A DNA stretch of 49,224 nt from Oscillospiraceae bacterium (GCA_017516785.1 JAFXAV010000057.1:1-49224), one strand, 5' to 3'. Positions 16,017 to 26,490 are shown, counted from the stretch's first letter. Numbers and translations are program-made. Notes: a model not told the origin generated them from the letters alone.

Positions 16017-17096
16017 ATGGATCAATTTACAGATGCTCTGGGGCTGCTGGATAAAATCACAACCCCTGCTTTTTGTGTCAGAAATGGCATGATTACCAAT
16101 ACCAATCAGGCAGCAGCCGCCTGCATGATTGAAGCTGATACCCCCATTGCCAGTATTCTCGAAACCGGTGCTGAAGAGTACCCCCAGCTAAACGGCGGAT
16201 GTCTGTATCTGAATCTGAATATTGAAGGCATCAGCCTTGGTGCATCCGTTGTCCGAATGGACGATATCCACATCTTCTGTGTGGAACAGGATGCAGACAA
16301 CCGGGAACTGCAGGCCATGGCTCTGGCTTCCCGGGAACTGAGAAAACCCCTGACCAGTGTGATGATCACCGCCCAGAAGCTTTTTCCCATGGAGAATGCT
16401 GATGCCGATCCCGATGTCCTCGACCAGATCACCCGGCTGAACCGGGGTCTGTTTCAGATGCTGCGGGTCATCGAAAACATGTCCGATGCCAACCGCTATA
16501 CCGCTGCCGGTACCACCCGGCAGGAGGTTCGGGATATCACAGCCGTCATCGGCGAAATTTTCGATAAGGCTGCCACTATGGTGGAACATACCGGCCTGAC
16601 TCTCGAATACAAAGGTTATCCCGAAGCAATTTTGTGCCTGACAGATGCCGAAAAGTTGGAGCGGGCAATCTTCAACATCGTCTCCAACGCGGTGAAGTTC
16701 ACCCCCGCAGGCGGCTCCATTCAGGCAAAACTGACCCGTCGGGACAATAAGCTCTATCTGACCGTCACGGACTCCGGTTCCGGCATCGCCGAGCAGCTAA
16801 AAGGCAGTATTTTCTCCCGCTACACCCGCCGGCCGGGACTGGAAGACGACCGGTTCGGCATCGGTCTTGGCATGGTACTGATCCGCTCCGCAGCCGCGCT
16901 CCACGGCGGCACCGTTCTGGTGGATCACCCCAGAGGCAAAGGCACCCGCATTACCGTGAGTCTTGCGATCCGGCCCGGCAATCCCAATCAAGTCTCCACG
17001 CCCCGCCAGAAAATCGACTATTCCGGCGGCTGGGATCACAGCCTGGTGGAGCTTTCGGACGTCCTGCCCACAGAGCTGTATAAACCCCATAAATAA
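16017..17096 (+). CDS. Histidine-kinase-like protein lacking the phospho-acceptor His
   Basis: 359 aa, soluble, with no TM helix. Residues 1-95 look like a PAS-like sensor (FCVRNGMITNTNQAAAACM). Residues 97-165 match the DHp helices, but the H-box reads ASRELRKPLTSV: the phospho-accepting His is replaced by Arg106. The HATPase domain (about 210-325) is intact: N box NIVSNAVKF, G1 DSGSGI, G2 GIGLGMVLIRSAAALHGG. The start at 16017 follows GAGGAGG; a frame start at 15933 lacks support. No response regulator is adjacent. It may be an ATP-binding pseudokinase that regulates another kinase or a protein partner. Confidence 0.8.
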   Translation: MDQFTDALGLLDKITTPAFCVRNGMITNTNQAAAACMIEADTPIASILETGAEEYPQLNGGCLYLNLNIEGISLGASVVRMDDIHIFCVEQDADNRELQAMALASRELRKPLTSVMITAQKLFPMENADADPDVLDQITRLNRGLFQMLRVIENMSDANRYTAAGTTRQEVRDITAVIGEIFDKAATMVEHTGLTLEYKGYPEAILCLTDAEKLERAIFNIVSNAVKFTPAGGSIQAKLTRRDNKLYLTVTDSGSGIAEQLKGSIFSRYTRRPGLEDDRFGIGLGMVLIRSAAALHGGTVLVDHPRGKGTRITVSLAIRPGNPNQVSTPRQKIDYSGGWDHSLVELSDVLPTELYKPHK

Positions 17097-17105
17097 AATT
17101 ATTTC

Positions 17106-17143
17106 ATATCGCACCGTTTTTAAGCGGTGCGATATTTCATTTT
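17106..17143. terminator. Terminator between kinase-like gene and uvrA
   Basis: ATATCGCACCG/CGGTGCGATAT, 11-bp perfect stem with an 8-base loop, followed by TTCATTTT. Convergent genes share it. Confidence 0.8.
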
Positions 17144-19964
17144 ACAGATAACTCTTCAGATACTGGCCGGTGTAGCTGCCGGGTACGACTGCCACTTCCT
17201 CGGGAGTGCCGGAGGCCACCACATAGCCGCCGCCGTCGCCGCCCTCGGGACCCAGGTCGATGATGTGGTCGGCTGTTTTAATCACATCCAGATTGTGCTC
17301 TATGACCAGCACCGTATTGCCCGCATCCACCAGCTGCTGCAGCACTTCGATGAGCTTGTGGACATCCGCAGCATGCAGGCCTGTAGTGGGTTCGTCCAGA
17401 ATATAGATGGTCCTACCGGTGGAGGTTCTGGCAAGCTCCGTTGCCAGCTTCACGCGCTGTGCTTCGCCGCCGGAGAGGGTGGTGCTCGACTGGCCCAGCT
17501 TCACATAGCCAAGACCAACTTCCACCATAGTCTGGGCCTTTCTGCGGATTTTGGGCAGATTCTCGAAGAAATCCACCGCTTCCTCCGCGGTCATGTCCAG
17601 AACCTGGGAGATATTCTTGCCCTTATACTGAACTTCCAGGGTTTCACGGTTGTACCGTGCGCCCCGGCAAACTTCACAGGGAACATAGACATCTGCCAGG
17701 AAATGCATTTCAATTTTCACAAGGCCGTCGCCGGAACAGGCTTCACAGCGGCCTCCCTTGACGTTAAAGGAGAATCGGCCGGGGCCGTAGCCGCGCATCT
17801 TGGCATCATTGGTAGAAGCGAAAAGGTCACGGATATCGTTGAAGAGGCCGGTATAGGTGGCAGGATTGGACCGGGGTGTCCGGCCGATGGGACTCTGGTC
17901 AATGTCGATGACCTTGTCCAGATGCTGGATGCCCTCCACGCAGCGGCAGGCGCCGGGGCGGGTTCGGGCATGGTTCAGCTTACCCAGCAGAGTTTTGTTC
18001 AGAACCTCGTTGACCAGGCTGGACTTGCCGGAACCGGAAACGCCGGTGACACAGGTGAGGGTTCCCAGAGGAATCTCCACATCCACATTTTTCAGGTTGT
18101 TTTCTTCCGCTCCGCAGACTTTCAGCACCTTGCCGTTGCCCTGACGTCTGGCCGAGGGAACGGGAATCTTCTTGAAGCCGGAGAGGTACTGGCCGGTGAC
18201 AGAGCGGGGATTGGCAATGATCTGATCGAGAGTACCGGCCTCCACAATCTCACCGCCGTGACTGCCCGCACCGGGGCCCACGTCCACGATAAAGTCGGCG
18301 GCCCGCATGGTATCCTCGTCATGCTCCACGACAATCAGGGTGTTGCCCAGATCCCGCAGATGCTTCAGAGTGCCCAGCAGTTTGTCATTGTCCCGCTGGT
18401 GCAGGCCGATGGAAGGCTCGTCCAGAATATACAGCACGCCCATCAGGGAGGAGCCGATCTGGGTGGCCAGGCGGATTCTTTGGCTTTCACCGCCGGAGAG
18501 GGTGCCTGCCGCCCGGGACAGGGTCAGATAGGAAAGGCCCACATCCGTCAGGAACTTCAGCCGGGATACGATTTCCCGGACGATCTGCTCGGCAATGGTT
18601 GCCATATTGCCCTCCAGATGGAGGTTTTCCATGAATTCCAGCTCCCTGGCGATGCTCATGCGGCAGAAATCCATAATGCCGATGCCGCCGACGGTAACAG
18701 CCCGGGCGATATCAGAAAGACGGTCGCCGCCGCACTGGGGACAGGGGGCGGAAGCCATGCATTCCTCCAGCTCCTTCCGGGCGGAGTCGGACTGGGTCTC
18801 CCGGTAACGGCGGGAAATGTTGTTCATAATGCCTTCGAAAGGCTGTTCCAGAACGCCCATGCCGTTGCCCCGGTTGTAGGTCATCTTCAGCTTTTCACCC
18901 CTGGTGCCGTAGAGGATCACATCCTTGGCTTCCTCGGAAAGCTGGCTGAAAGGAACGGTCAGATCAAAGTGGTACTTCTTTGCCAGAGCTTCAAAATACA
19001 TCCGGAACACGGAATCCGTCCGGGCGCTTTGCCAGCCGCTGGCCTGAATGGCGCCCTCAAAGATGGACTTACTCTTGTCAGGAATCACCAGGTCAGGATC
19101 CGCAATCAGCCGGAATCCCAGACCGGTGCAGGAGGGACAGGCGCCGGCCGGATTGTTGAAAGAGAACATCCGGGGTTCCAGTTCCGTCATGGAAATGCCG
19201 CAGTCTTCGCAGGCGTAATTCTGGGAGAAGCTCAGTTCTTCGCCGGTGGTGGGCAGTTCAATAGTTACAAGGCCGCCGGAATGGGAACAGGCGGTTTCGA
19301 TGGAGTCCGTCAGACGGCGGCGCAGGCCCTCCTTCAGAACCAGGCGGTCCACCACCAGATCGATGTTGTGCTTCTTGTTCTTCTCGCACTTGATTTCCTC
19401 AGTCAGGTCATAGAGAATGCCGTCCACCCGCACACGGGCGAAGCCCTGCTTTCGTGCATCCTCAAAAACCTTCACATGCTCGCCCTTCTTGCCCCGGATC
19501 ACGGGAGACAGGACGATAAAGCGGGTACCGATGCCCATGGCTTCGATTCGGTCCACGATCTGGTCGATGGTCTGGCGGGAGATCTCTTTGCCGCACTTAG
19601 GGCAGTGGGGAATGCCCACTCTTGCCCACAGGAGGCGGAGATAGTCGTAAATTTCAGTAACAGTACCCACGGTGGAGCGGGGATTCTTGGAAGTGGTCTT
19701 CTGGTCAATGGAGATGGCCGGAGAAAGGCCGTCGATGGAGTCCACATCAGGCTTGTCCATCTGGCCCAGGAACTGTCGTGCGTAGGAGGAAAGGCTCTCC
19801 ACATACCGCCGCTGACCCTCGGCATAGATGGTGTCGAAAGCAAGGCTCGATTTACCGGAGCCGGAAAGGCCCGTAAACACCACCAGCTTATCTCTGGGGA
19901 TGGTCAGTTCCACGTTTTTCAGGTTGTTTTCTCTGGCACCTCGAATGTGAATTTTATCGTTCAT
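17142..19964 (-). CDS. uvrA: UvrABC system protein A
   Basis: 940 aa, complete. UvrA is the ATPase that scans for lesions and loads UvrB. It has two ABC halves: Walker [11 protein letters not shown] near residue 30 and [12 protein letters not shown] in the second half, with signatures [12 protein letters not shown] and [12 protein letters not shown]. Zinc-finger cysteines are seen in CPKCGK and [10 protein letters not shown]. The start [10 protein letters not shown] at 19964 is the family start; an ATG at 19976 would add four residues and neither has a strong ribosome site. Its own promoter lies at 20004-20032. No clear LexA box was found. Confidence 0.98.
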   Translation of the reverse strand: MNDKIHIRGARENNLKNVELTIPRDKLVVFTGLSGSGKSSLAFDTIYAEGQRRYVESLSSYARQFLGQMDKPDVDSIDGLSPAISIDQKTTSKNPRSTVGTVTEIYDYLRLLWARVGIPHCPKCGKEISRQTIDQIVDRIEAMGIGTRFIVLSPVIRGKKGEHVKVFEDARKQGFARVRVDGILYDLTEEIKCEKNKKHNIDLVVDRLVLKEGLRRRLTDSIETACSHSGGLVTIELPTTGEELSFSQNYACEDCGISMTELEPRMFSFNNPAGACPSCTGLGFRLIADPDLVIPDKSKSIFEGAIQASGWQSARTDSVFRMYFEALAKKYHFDLTVPFSQLSEEAKDVILYGTRGEKLKMTYNRGNGMGVLEQPFEGIMNNISRRYRETQSDSARKELEECMASAPCPQCGGDRLSDIARAVTVGGIGIMDFCRMSIARELEFMENLHLEGNMATIAEQIVREIVSRLKFLTDVGLSYLTLSRAAGTLSGGESQRIRLATQIGSSLMGVLYILDEPSIGLHQRDNDKLLGTLKHLRDLGNTLIVVEHDEDTMRAADFIVDVGPGAGSHGGEIVEAGTLDQIIANPRSVTGQYLSGFKKIPVPSARRQGNGKVLKVCGAEENNLKNVDVEIPLGTLTCVTGVSGSGKSSLVNEVLNKTLLGKLNHARTRPGACRCVEGIQHLDKVIDIDQSPIGRTPRSNPATYTGLFNDIRDLFASTNDAKMRGYGPGRFSFNVKGGRCEACSGDGLVKIEMHFLADVYVPCEVCRGARYNRETLEVQYKGKNISQVLDMTAEEAVDFFENLPKIRRKAQTMVEVGLGYVKLGQSSTTLSGGEAQRVKLATELARTSTGRTIYILDEPTTGLHAADVHKLIEVLQQLVDAGNTVLVIEHNLDVIKTADHIIDLGPEGGDGGGYVVASGTPEEVAVVPGSYTGQYLKSYL

Positions 19965-20003
19965 AAGCTGCACCATATCCTAATTGAGATTTTTTGTCCA
20001 TAT

Positions 20004-20032
20004 ATTATACCACATACCATATATAATCACAA
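20004..20032 (-). promoter_or_regulatory. uvrA promoter
   Basis: On the minus strand: TTGTGA, 17 bases, TATAAT, about 40 bases upstream of the uvrA start. Confidence 0.65.
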
Positions 20033-20155
20033 GTGGATATTCAAACAAATTTTCGGGCGGCAAGAGCCGCCTTCCAATGCATGCACGGTGCACAGCATGT
20101 CATTACTGCCCTTCGCCGCTCGGTAACGTTACACAGTGCAGAAGCCTAAAAGATA

Positions 20156-20185
20156 TTGCATTTTCTGCCATCTTTGTGTTATAAT
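20156..20185 (+). promoter_or_regulatory. pth promoter
   Basis: TTGCAT, 18 bases, TATAAT, about 55 bases before pth. The leader has no strong ribosome site (only GGAA seven or more bases before ATG). Confidence 0.65.
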
Positions 20186-20240
20186 GTATGTGGTAAAATT
20201 TGCGCCTGAATATCTGAAAGAATAGATTGGAATATAGATT

Positions 20241-20819
20241 ATGAATGAAACCTGGTTAATTGTCGGCCTGGGTAATCCCGGCCGCGAATACGAAAAAACC
20301 CGCCATAATGCCGGCTTCCGGGCCATTGACATTCTGGCTGACTCTCTTGGCTGCCGCATCGATAAGGGCAAGTTCCAGGGTCTCTACGGTCAGGTAAACT
20401 ACAACGGAAAAAAGCTGATACTCCTGAAGCCTCAGACCTTCATGAACCTCTCCGGCCGCTCCGTGCTGCAGCTTTCCGCCTACTTCAACATCCCCCCTGC
20501 CCGGATTATCGTCATGTTCGATGATATTTCCCTGATTCCCGGCAGACTGAGGGTTCGTGCCGACGGCTCCGCCGGCGGTCACAACGGCATCAAGTCCATC
20601 ATCCAGGAAGTTGGCTCCCAGGCCTTCCCCCGGGTGAAAATAGGCGTCGGTGCCAAACCCAATCCCGAATTTGACCTGGCTGACTGGGTTCTGTCCACCT
20701 TCTCCGCTCAGGAGGAAAAGGCCCTGAAGAACGCCCTCCAGTGGGCCGGCGATGCCGCCCTTGCCATCATCGATCATGGCGTCCCCGAAACCGCCAACCG
20801 CTACAACGGAAAACAGTAA
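20241..20819 (+). CDS. pth: Peptidyl-tRNA hydrolase
   Basis: 192 aa, family length. It recycles tRNA from stalled peptidyl-tRNA. It opens WLIVGLGNPGREYEKTRHNA, which includes the catalytic His; FMNLSGRSV and the FDDISLIPG loop with the catalytic Asp follow, then GSAGGHNGIKSI. pth directly precedes mfd by 82 bases, a gene order common in Firmicutes. An inverted repeat without a T tract (about 20834-20863) lies between them, so the two are probably cotranscribed. Confidence 0.97.
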   Translation: MNETWLIVGLGNPGREYEKTRHNAGFRAIDILADSLGCRIDKGKFQGLYGQVNYNGKKLILLKPQTFMNLSGRSVLQLSAYFNIPPARIIVMFDDISLIPGRLRVRADGSAGGHNGIKSIIQEVGSQAFPRVKIGVGAKPNPEFDLADWVLSTFSAQEEKALKNALQWAGDAALAIIDHGVPETANRYNGKQ

Positions 20820-20901
20820 GAACCAAACAGCCACGGAAAGGGGTGGAACATTCCCCTTTCCGCGTTGCCATATGCGCCCATCCCAGTAAGTGAGGTGAAC
20901 C

Positions 20902-23900
20902 ATGGAAAAACTTCTCTCCGCTCTGAAAACAATTCCTGAATATGCCGCCCTGCTGAAATCCATCAGCAAGGGAGAATGCGCCGCCATTACCGGCATCGGC
21001 CAGATCAACCGCTCCCATATGATTGCTGGACTGAACCAGGAATTCAAATCCCCCATCGTCATCATCTGTCAGGATGACATCGCCGCCAAGCGGCTCCAGG
21101 ATGAGCTGAAAAGCTTCCTTGGGGAGACCGCACCCATTTTACCCAATCGTGAACTGACCCTTTACGATGCCGCCGTTGTCTCCCGCTCCTGGGAGCAGAA
21201 GCGCCTTCGTCAGCTTTTTGATCTGGCTACCGGAGAAACCAAGCTTCAGATTCTGACCTGGGAATCTCTCAGCCAGCGCACCATGCCCCGTCAGGTGCTG
21301 ACCTGCGCCGCTTTCCGGATGGAGACCGGCAATGAATATCCCCTGGATGATCTCATCGCCCGGCTCACCGCCGCCGGTTACAGCCGCTGCGGTATGGTAG
21401 AAGGCCCCGGTCAGTTTGCAGTCCGCGGCGGCATTGTGGATATCTACTCTCCCGCCGAAGATCACCCTGTCCGCGCCGAGTTTTTCGGCGACGAACTGGA
21501 CACCATGGGTTATTTTGACCCCACCACCCAGCGCCGCACCGACAACATCGATGCCGTGACCGTACTGCCCGTTGCCGAAACCCAACCCCGGCTTCACCCC
21601 GGTGGAATTGACGGATTGTGTTCTGATATCAACCGTCTGATCGCCCGGCAGAAGCGCCGCAAGAATATCAACGAAACCCTTGTTTCCACTTTGACAAAGG
21701 ATCTGGAAAAATACGAAAACGGCCTTCTGAATCCCGCTTCCGACCGGTACATGGCCCTCATCTATCCCGAAATGGCCACCGCCATGGACTATATTCCCTC
21801 CGATGCCCTGTTGGTTGTCTGCGATCAGGCCAATCTGCGCCGTGCAGCCCGGTCCCGCAGCGATGAGGTGGGCATGCAGCTGGACAGTCTCCTCCAGGGC
21901 GGCCTGATTGCCGGTGAACTCTGCGACTATGTGTGCCAGTGGGAGGATTTCTGCAGGAATCTCCGGGGCCGCACCACCGTCTATTTCGATGCGTTCGGCG
22001 GCGCCTCCTATCCCGAGGACTGCCCTCCGAAGGTACTGCTGCCCATGACCGCCAAGCAGCTCCCCAGCTACGGCGGCAATCTGGATACCGCCGCTTCTGA
22101 CCTGGCTCATTACCAGAAGCAACAGTTCGGAAGCCTGGTTCTCTGCGGCACCCGCAGAAGAGCGGAACTGCTGCAGGAGATGCTCAGCGCCAAGGGCCTG
22201 TCCGCCTTCATCTGCATCCCCCTGATCACCATTCCCAAACCGGGCCAGATCCTACTGACCGAGGGTACCATCCCCTTCGGCATGGAATACCCCAATTCCA
22301 AGCTGGCAGTCCTGTCCGAAGGCCAGCTGATTGCAAAGTCCTTTCCCAAACGCAAACCCGCCAAAAAGACCGGCTCCACCAACCGCCAAAAGCTGAATTC
22401 CTTTACAGACCTGACCCCCGGCGACCTGGTGGTTCACGAAAACTACGGCATCGGCCGCTTCATTGCCATGGAGCAGATCAAGGTGGATGGAGCTGTTAAG
22501 GACTATATCAAAATCGCCTATCAGGGCAGCGATACCCTCTTCGTCCCCGCCACCCAGCTGGACTTGGTTGGCAAATACATCGGCGGTGGCGGCGAGGATA
22601 CCAACGTCAAGCTGAACAAAATCGGTTCCGATGCCTGGCAGAAAACCAAGGCCAAGGCAAGAAAAGCCGCCAAGGATATGGCCGGCGAGCTGATCAAGCT
22701 CTATGCCGCCAGAAAACGTCAGGCAGGCTTTGCCTTTGCGGCGGACTCCCCCTGGCAGAAGGAATTCGAAGACAATTTCCCCTATCCCGAAACCGATGAC
22801 CAGCTGCGCTGCATCGCAGACATCAAGCATGATATGGAGTCCCCCACCCCCATGGACCGGCTCCTCTGCGGCGACGTCGGCTTCGGCAAGACAGAGGTTG
22901 CCCTCCGGGCCGTCATGAAAGCCATTATGGACGGCAAGCAGGTGGCAATTCTCGTTCCCACCACCGTCCTTGCACAGCAGCATTATCAGACCGCTGTGGC
23001 ACGATTCCGTGGCTTCCCCGTGAACATCGATGTTCTGAGCCGATTCCGTACCGCCGCACAGCAGCGCCAGACCATCGCGAACCTCCGCTCCGGCAATGTG
23101 GATCTGATCATCGGCACCCACAAGCTGATCCAGAAAAATGTGGAATACAAGGACCTGGGTCTGCTGATCATCGATGAGGAGCAGCGCTTCGGCGTCAGCC
23201 ACAAGGAACGTCTGAAGGAAATTTCCAAAGGCGTGGACGTGCTGACACTCTCCGCAACCCCCATTCCCCGAACTCTGAACATGGCCCTCTCCGGTATCCG
23301 GGACATGTCCACCATCGAAGAACCTCCTGCCGACCGCTACCCGGTGCAGACCTTCGTCATGGAGCATAACAATGCGGTCATCGACGATGCCATCCGCCGG
23401 GAAGTCGAGCGTGGCGGCCAGGTTTATTACCTCCACAACCGGGTGGAAACCATCGACAAGGTTGCTTCCGCCCTGACCCGCCGGATTCCCGGTCTTTCTG
23501 TGGCTGTTGCCCACGGCCAGATGGGTGAAGAGGAACTGGGCGATGTGATGCACGCCATGGCCGACGGCGACATCCAGGTGCTGGTCTGCACCACCATCAT
23601 CGAAACCGGTCTGGACATCCCCAATGCCAACACTCTGATTATCGAAAATGCCGACCGGTTCGGCCTGTCCCAGCTTCATCAGCTTCGGGGCCGCGTCGGC
23701 CGCTCCACCCGCCATGCCTACGCCTACTTCACTTACCGCCCCGACAAGAACCTGACGGAAATCGCCGAAAAGCGCCTGTCCGCCATCCGGGACTTCGCGG
23801 AATTCGGCTCCGGCTTCAAAATTGCCATGCGCGACCTGGAAATCCGCGGCGCCGGCAATCTGCTGGGCTCCGAGCAGTCCGGCCATATGGCCAGTGTCGG

Positions 23901-24417
23901 CTATGACATGTATCTGAAGCTGCTGGATGAAGCAGTCCTCGAAGAGCGGGGCGAAGCACCCAGAGAGCCTGACTGCACCGCCGACCTGAATGTCACCGCC
24001 AACGTGGATAAGCACTACGTCGTCCGGGGAGAGGAACGGATGGACCTCTACCGCCGGATGGCAGCCATCCGGGACGAAGAGGATGCAGACGACCTGCTGG
24101 ACGAAATCGTGGACCGCTACGGCGAGCCTCCCAAGGGCGTTCTGAACCTCATCGACATCGCCCTGCTCCGCGCCAATGCCCGGAAGGCAGGCATCAAAGA
24201 CATCAAGCAGAAAGCAGGAGACGTTCTTTTCACCCTGACAAGCCTGAATTTCGATGCCGTCAGCACCCTTTGCGCAGACCCGGATTATGCCAAACGGCTG
24301 CTCTTTGTGGCCACCGCCAAGGAGCCTACTCTCCGGTTGAAACTGGCTCCGGGCATAGACAGTCTGAAGCAGAGCAAGGTATTTGTCCGCCGCTACAGCG
24401 ACCTCTGCAAATCTTAA
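20902..24417 (+). CDS. mfd: Transcription-repair coupling factor
   Basis: 1171 aa, typical. Mfd removes stalled RNA polymerase from lesions and recruits UvrA. It has an N-terminal UvrB-like region (QFAVRGGIVDIYSPAEDHPV), an RNA-polymerase-binding CarD-like domain at about 505-570 (PGDLVVHENYGIGRF), and an SF2 translocase with Walker A GDVGFGKTEVALRA near residue 656. The DEEQ box is in IIDEEQRFGV, and motif VI is QLRGRVGRS. The C-terminal TRCF domain follows (VDKHYVVRGEERMDLYRRM). GAGGTG precedes the start. With uvrA and uvrB nearby, this region gathers much of excision repair. Confidence 0.98.
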   Translation: MEKLLSALKTIPEYAALLKSISKGECAAITGIGQINRSHMIAGLNQEFKSPIVIICQDDIAAKRLQDELKSFLGETAPILPNRELTLYDAAVVSRSWEQKRLRQLFDLATGETKLQILTWESLSQRTMPRQVLTCAAFRMETGNEYPLDDLIARLTAAGYSRCGMVEGPGQFAVRGGIVDIYSPAEDHPVRAEFFGDELDTMGYFDPTTQRRTDNIDAVTVLPVAETQPRLHPGGIDGLCSDINRLIARQKRRKNINETLVSTLTKDLEKYENGLLNPASDRYMALIYPEMATAMDYIPSDALLVVCDQANLRRAARSRSDEVGMQLDSLLQGGLIAGELCDYVCQWEDFCRNLRGRTTVYFDAFGGASYPEDCPPKVLLPMTAKQLPSYGGNLDTAASDLAHYQKQQFGSLVLCGTRRRAELLQEMLSAKGLSAFICIPLITIPKPGQILLTEGTIPFGMEYPNSKLAVLSEGQLIAKSFPKRKPAKKTGSTNRQKLNSFTDLTPGDLVVHENYGIGRFIAMEQIKVDGAVKDYIKIAYQGSDTLFVPATQLDLVGKYIGGGGEDTNVKLNKIGSDAWQKTKAKARKAAKDMAGELIKLYAARKRQAGFAFAADSPWQKEFEDNFPYPETDDQLRCIADIKHDMESPTPMDRLLCGDVGFGKTEVALRAVMKAIMDGKQVAILVPTTVLAQQHYQTAVARFRGFPVNIDVLSRFRTAAQQRQTIANLRSGNVDLIIGTHKLIQKNVEYKDLGLLIIDEEQRFGVSHKERLKEISKGVDVLTLSATPIPRTLNMALSGIRDMSTIEEPPADRYPVQTFVMEHNNAVIDDAIRREVERGGQVYYLHNRVETIDKVASALTRRIPGLSVAVAHGQMGEEELGDVMHAMADGDIQVLVCTTIIETGLDIPNANTLIIENADRFGLSQLHQLRGRVGRSTRHAYAYFTYRPDKNLTEIAEKRLSAIRDFAEFGSGFKIAMRDLEIRGAGNLLGSEQSGHMASVGYDMYLKLLDEAVLEERGEAPREPDCTADLNVTANVDKHYVVRGEERMDLYRRMAAIRDEEDADDLLDEIVDRYGEPPKGVLNLIDIALLRANARKAGIKDIKQKAGDVLFTLTSLNFDAVSTLCADPDYAKRLLFVATAKEPTLRLKLAPGIDSLKQSKVFVRRYSDLCKS

Positions 24418-24439
24418 GATAATGTTTGCAGGATTGATA

Positions 24440-24467
24440 TTGAAATCTTTTGAATTTGTGGTACAAT
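24440..24467 (+). promoter_or_regulatory. Promoter of the VanW gene
   Basis: TTGAAA, 16 bases, TACAAT. The leader carries AAGGAG 13 bases before the ATG. Confidence 0.55.
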
Positions 24468-24517
24468 TACCGCAAATTGTATTACCCATTTCTACAAAAA
24501 GGAGATGAATACCAGTT

Positions 24518-26365
24518 ATGGGCAACGATTCCAATTCCCGTGACGATTTTCTGGATGATCTGAATCTGGATGAACTGGGCATCGATTTTGACCTGGATCT
24601 GGATGCAGAGGCCGGCCAGTTCGGCGATCTTTCCGAATCCCCTCTGTATATGAATTCCGATTCCGGAAAATCCTACGCCCGCAAACCCGTTCGAAATAAA
24701 GGCCGTGCCGTCACTGTAGCTACTCTGTGCATTGCCACGGTGCTGCTGGTCGCCGCCATTTTGTTCTGTGTCTGGATGACCATCAGCGGTGGTCTTGACG
24801 ACGGTCTGATTCTTCCCAACGTCTCTGTCGCCGGTGTTGACCTGGGCGGCAAGACCCCCGAGGAAGCAGCAGCCGCCCTTCATCAGGCAACGGACAAAAC
24901 CTACACCCAGCAGGACATGGTGGTGGAGCTTCCCGACACGACCCTGACCCTGTCCCCTGCCGATACCGGTGCTTCCCTGAATGTGGAATCCGCTGTTGAG
25001 GCCGCCTACAACTACGGCCGTGACGGCTCCTTCTCTGAAAACCGGAAAATCCGTCAGGAAGCAGCCAATAATCCCCATGCTCTGGACCTGACTGGCCACA
25101 TGACTCTGGACACCGCTTACATTGAAGGCCTGCTGAAGGAATACTGCGAAGGCTTCAACAGCGAGTTCAGCCCCTCCTCTGCCGTGGTCAACGGCAATGT
25201 GCCTGTTCTGGACAGCGCCGACGAGACCTTTGACATGGAAGCCGAGGGCCAGACCCTGGTTCTGACCACCGGCACCCCCGGCCGCTATGTGGATCCCGAA
25301 AAACTCTGCAAGACCGTTCTGGATGCCTACAGCAGCAATGTCTTCCAGGTAACTGTGGACACCGAGGAAGAAGAAACCCTTCCTGAGAGTCTGGCCGCAG
25401 AAGTTCTGGAGTTCTATGAAACCCACAGCCAGGAGCCCGTGGATGCCACCATGGACATGACCACCTTTGAAGTCAGCCATGAAGTTTACGGCTACAGCTT
25501 CGACCTGGAAGCAGTCCTGACTCAGCTGGAGGAAGCTGCCTACGGCGAAACCATCGAGATTCCCTTCCAGATGGTTGCTCCCGAGAACACCAAGGAATCC
25601 CTGGAAGGCGTACTGTTCCGGGATGTGCTGGCTTCTTACGAAACCAAGCACACCAACAACTCCAACCGAAACACCAACCTGACTCTGGCCTGCGCCGCCG
25701 TCAACGGCTATGTGCTGAACCCCGGCGATACCTTCGACTACAACAAGGTCGTTGGCAAGCGCACCAAGGAAGCCGGCTACAAGACTGCCGACGCCTACTC
25801 CGGCGGCAAGACCGTTCAGACTCTCGGCGGCGGTATCTGCCAGGTTTCCTCCACCATTTACTACTGCACCCTGATCGCTGACCTGGAAATCGTCACCCGT
25901 ACGGCTCACAGCTACACCTCCAGCTATATGCCCCTGGGTATGGATGCCACCGTCAGCTGGGGCGGCCCCGAATTCCGCTTCAAAAATAACACCAACTACC
26001 CCATCCGCATTGAAGCAGAGGTTTCCGGCGGCTATGTCAAGGTCAAGCTCATCGGCACCGACGAGAAGGACTACTACATTGAGATGGAGTACGAAACCCT
26101 GTCCAATACATATGCCACCACCGTCTACGAAGAGCACGCCCCCAACAATCCCGAGGGTTACAAGGACGGTCAGGTGATCCAGACCGCCTACAACGGCTGT
26201 ACCGTGCAGACCTACAAGTGCAAGTACGACAAGGAGACCAAGGAGCTGATTTCCCGGGAGGAAGAGGCCCTGTCCAAGTACAAAAAGCGCGACAAGATCA
26301 TCTGCAAGATCGTCACTGAACCTGCCCCCACCGAGGCTCCCGCAGCCACCGAACCCATCGTGTAA
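24518..26365 (+). CDS. VanW family membrane-anchored cell-wall protein
   Basis: 615 aa. A cytosolic acidic N-terminus (DDLNLDELGIDFDLDLDAEA) precedes a TM helix at about 66-90. Two putative peptidoglycan-binding (PG_binding_4-like) domains span about 100-350, with GVDLGGKTPEEAAAAL marking the first. A VanW domain spans about 365-500 with NPGDTFDYNKVVGKRTKEAG, GGGICQVSSTIYY and the GMDATVSWGGPEFRFKN box. VanW proteins are wall-associated and of uncertain biochemical role; the name comes from the vanB cluster, but nothing here indicates glycopeptide resistance. It is monocistronic: promoter before, terminator after. Confidence 0.93.
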   Translation: MGNDSNSRDDFLDDLNLDELGIDFDLDLDAEAGQFGDLSESPLYMNSDSGKSYARKPVRNKGRAVTVATLCIATVLLVAAILFCVWMTISGGLDDGLILPNVSVAGVDLGGKTPEEAAAALHQATDKTYTQQDMVVELPDTTLTLSPADTGASLNVESAVEAAYNYGRDGSFSENRKIRQEAANNPHALDLTGHMTLDTAYIEGLLKEYCEGFNSEFSPSSAVVNGNVPVLDSADETFDMEAEGQTLVLTTGTPGRYVDPEKLCKTVLDAYSSNVFQVTVDTEEEETLPESLAAEVLEFYETHSQEPVDATMDMTTFEVSHEVYGYSFDLEAVLTQLEEAAYGETIEIPFQMVAPENTKESLEGVLFRDVLASYETKHTNNSNRNTNLTLACAAVNGYVLNPGDTFDYNKVVGKRTKEAGYKTADAYSGGKTVQTLGGGICQVSSTIYYCTLIADLEIVTRTAHSYTSSYMPLGMDATVSWGGPEFRFKNNTNYPIRIEAEVSGGYVKVKLIGTDEKDYYIEMEYETLSNTYATTVYEEHAPNNPEGYKDGQVIQTAYNGCTVQTYKCKYDKETKELISREEEALSKYKKRDKIICKIVTEPAPTEAPAATEPIV

Positions 26366-26371
26366 TTGAGC

Positions 26372-26405
26372 ACTGCCATTGCATTCCTGCAATGGCAGTT
26401 TTTTA
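26372..26405 (+). terminator. Terminator after VanW gene
   Basis: ACTGCCATTGCA/TGCAATGGCAGT stem with a 4-base loop and TTTTTT. Confidence 0.92.
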
Positions 26406-26490
26406 TGATCTGCTTTGCAGATAATTTGCTCCGCCGCAACAAATAATTCTTAATTTGTGGTTATAATTTTGAAAATCGGCCAGTTGGTTC

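Noticed and set aside
17127..20126. 999-codon plus-strand frame opposite uvrA
   Set aside because: uvrA on the other strand is unmistakable; the plus product is low-complexity His/Gly/Ala-rich and matches no family.
20834..20863. Terminator between pth and mfd
   Set aside because: The inverted repeat (GGAAAGGGG/CCCCTTTCC) has no T tract, so it was not called as a terminator.
22252..24582. 776-codon minus-strand frame opposite mfd
   Set aside because: Antisense shadow of mfd with no start signals or motifs.
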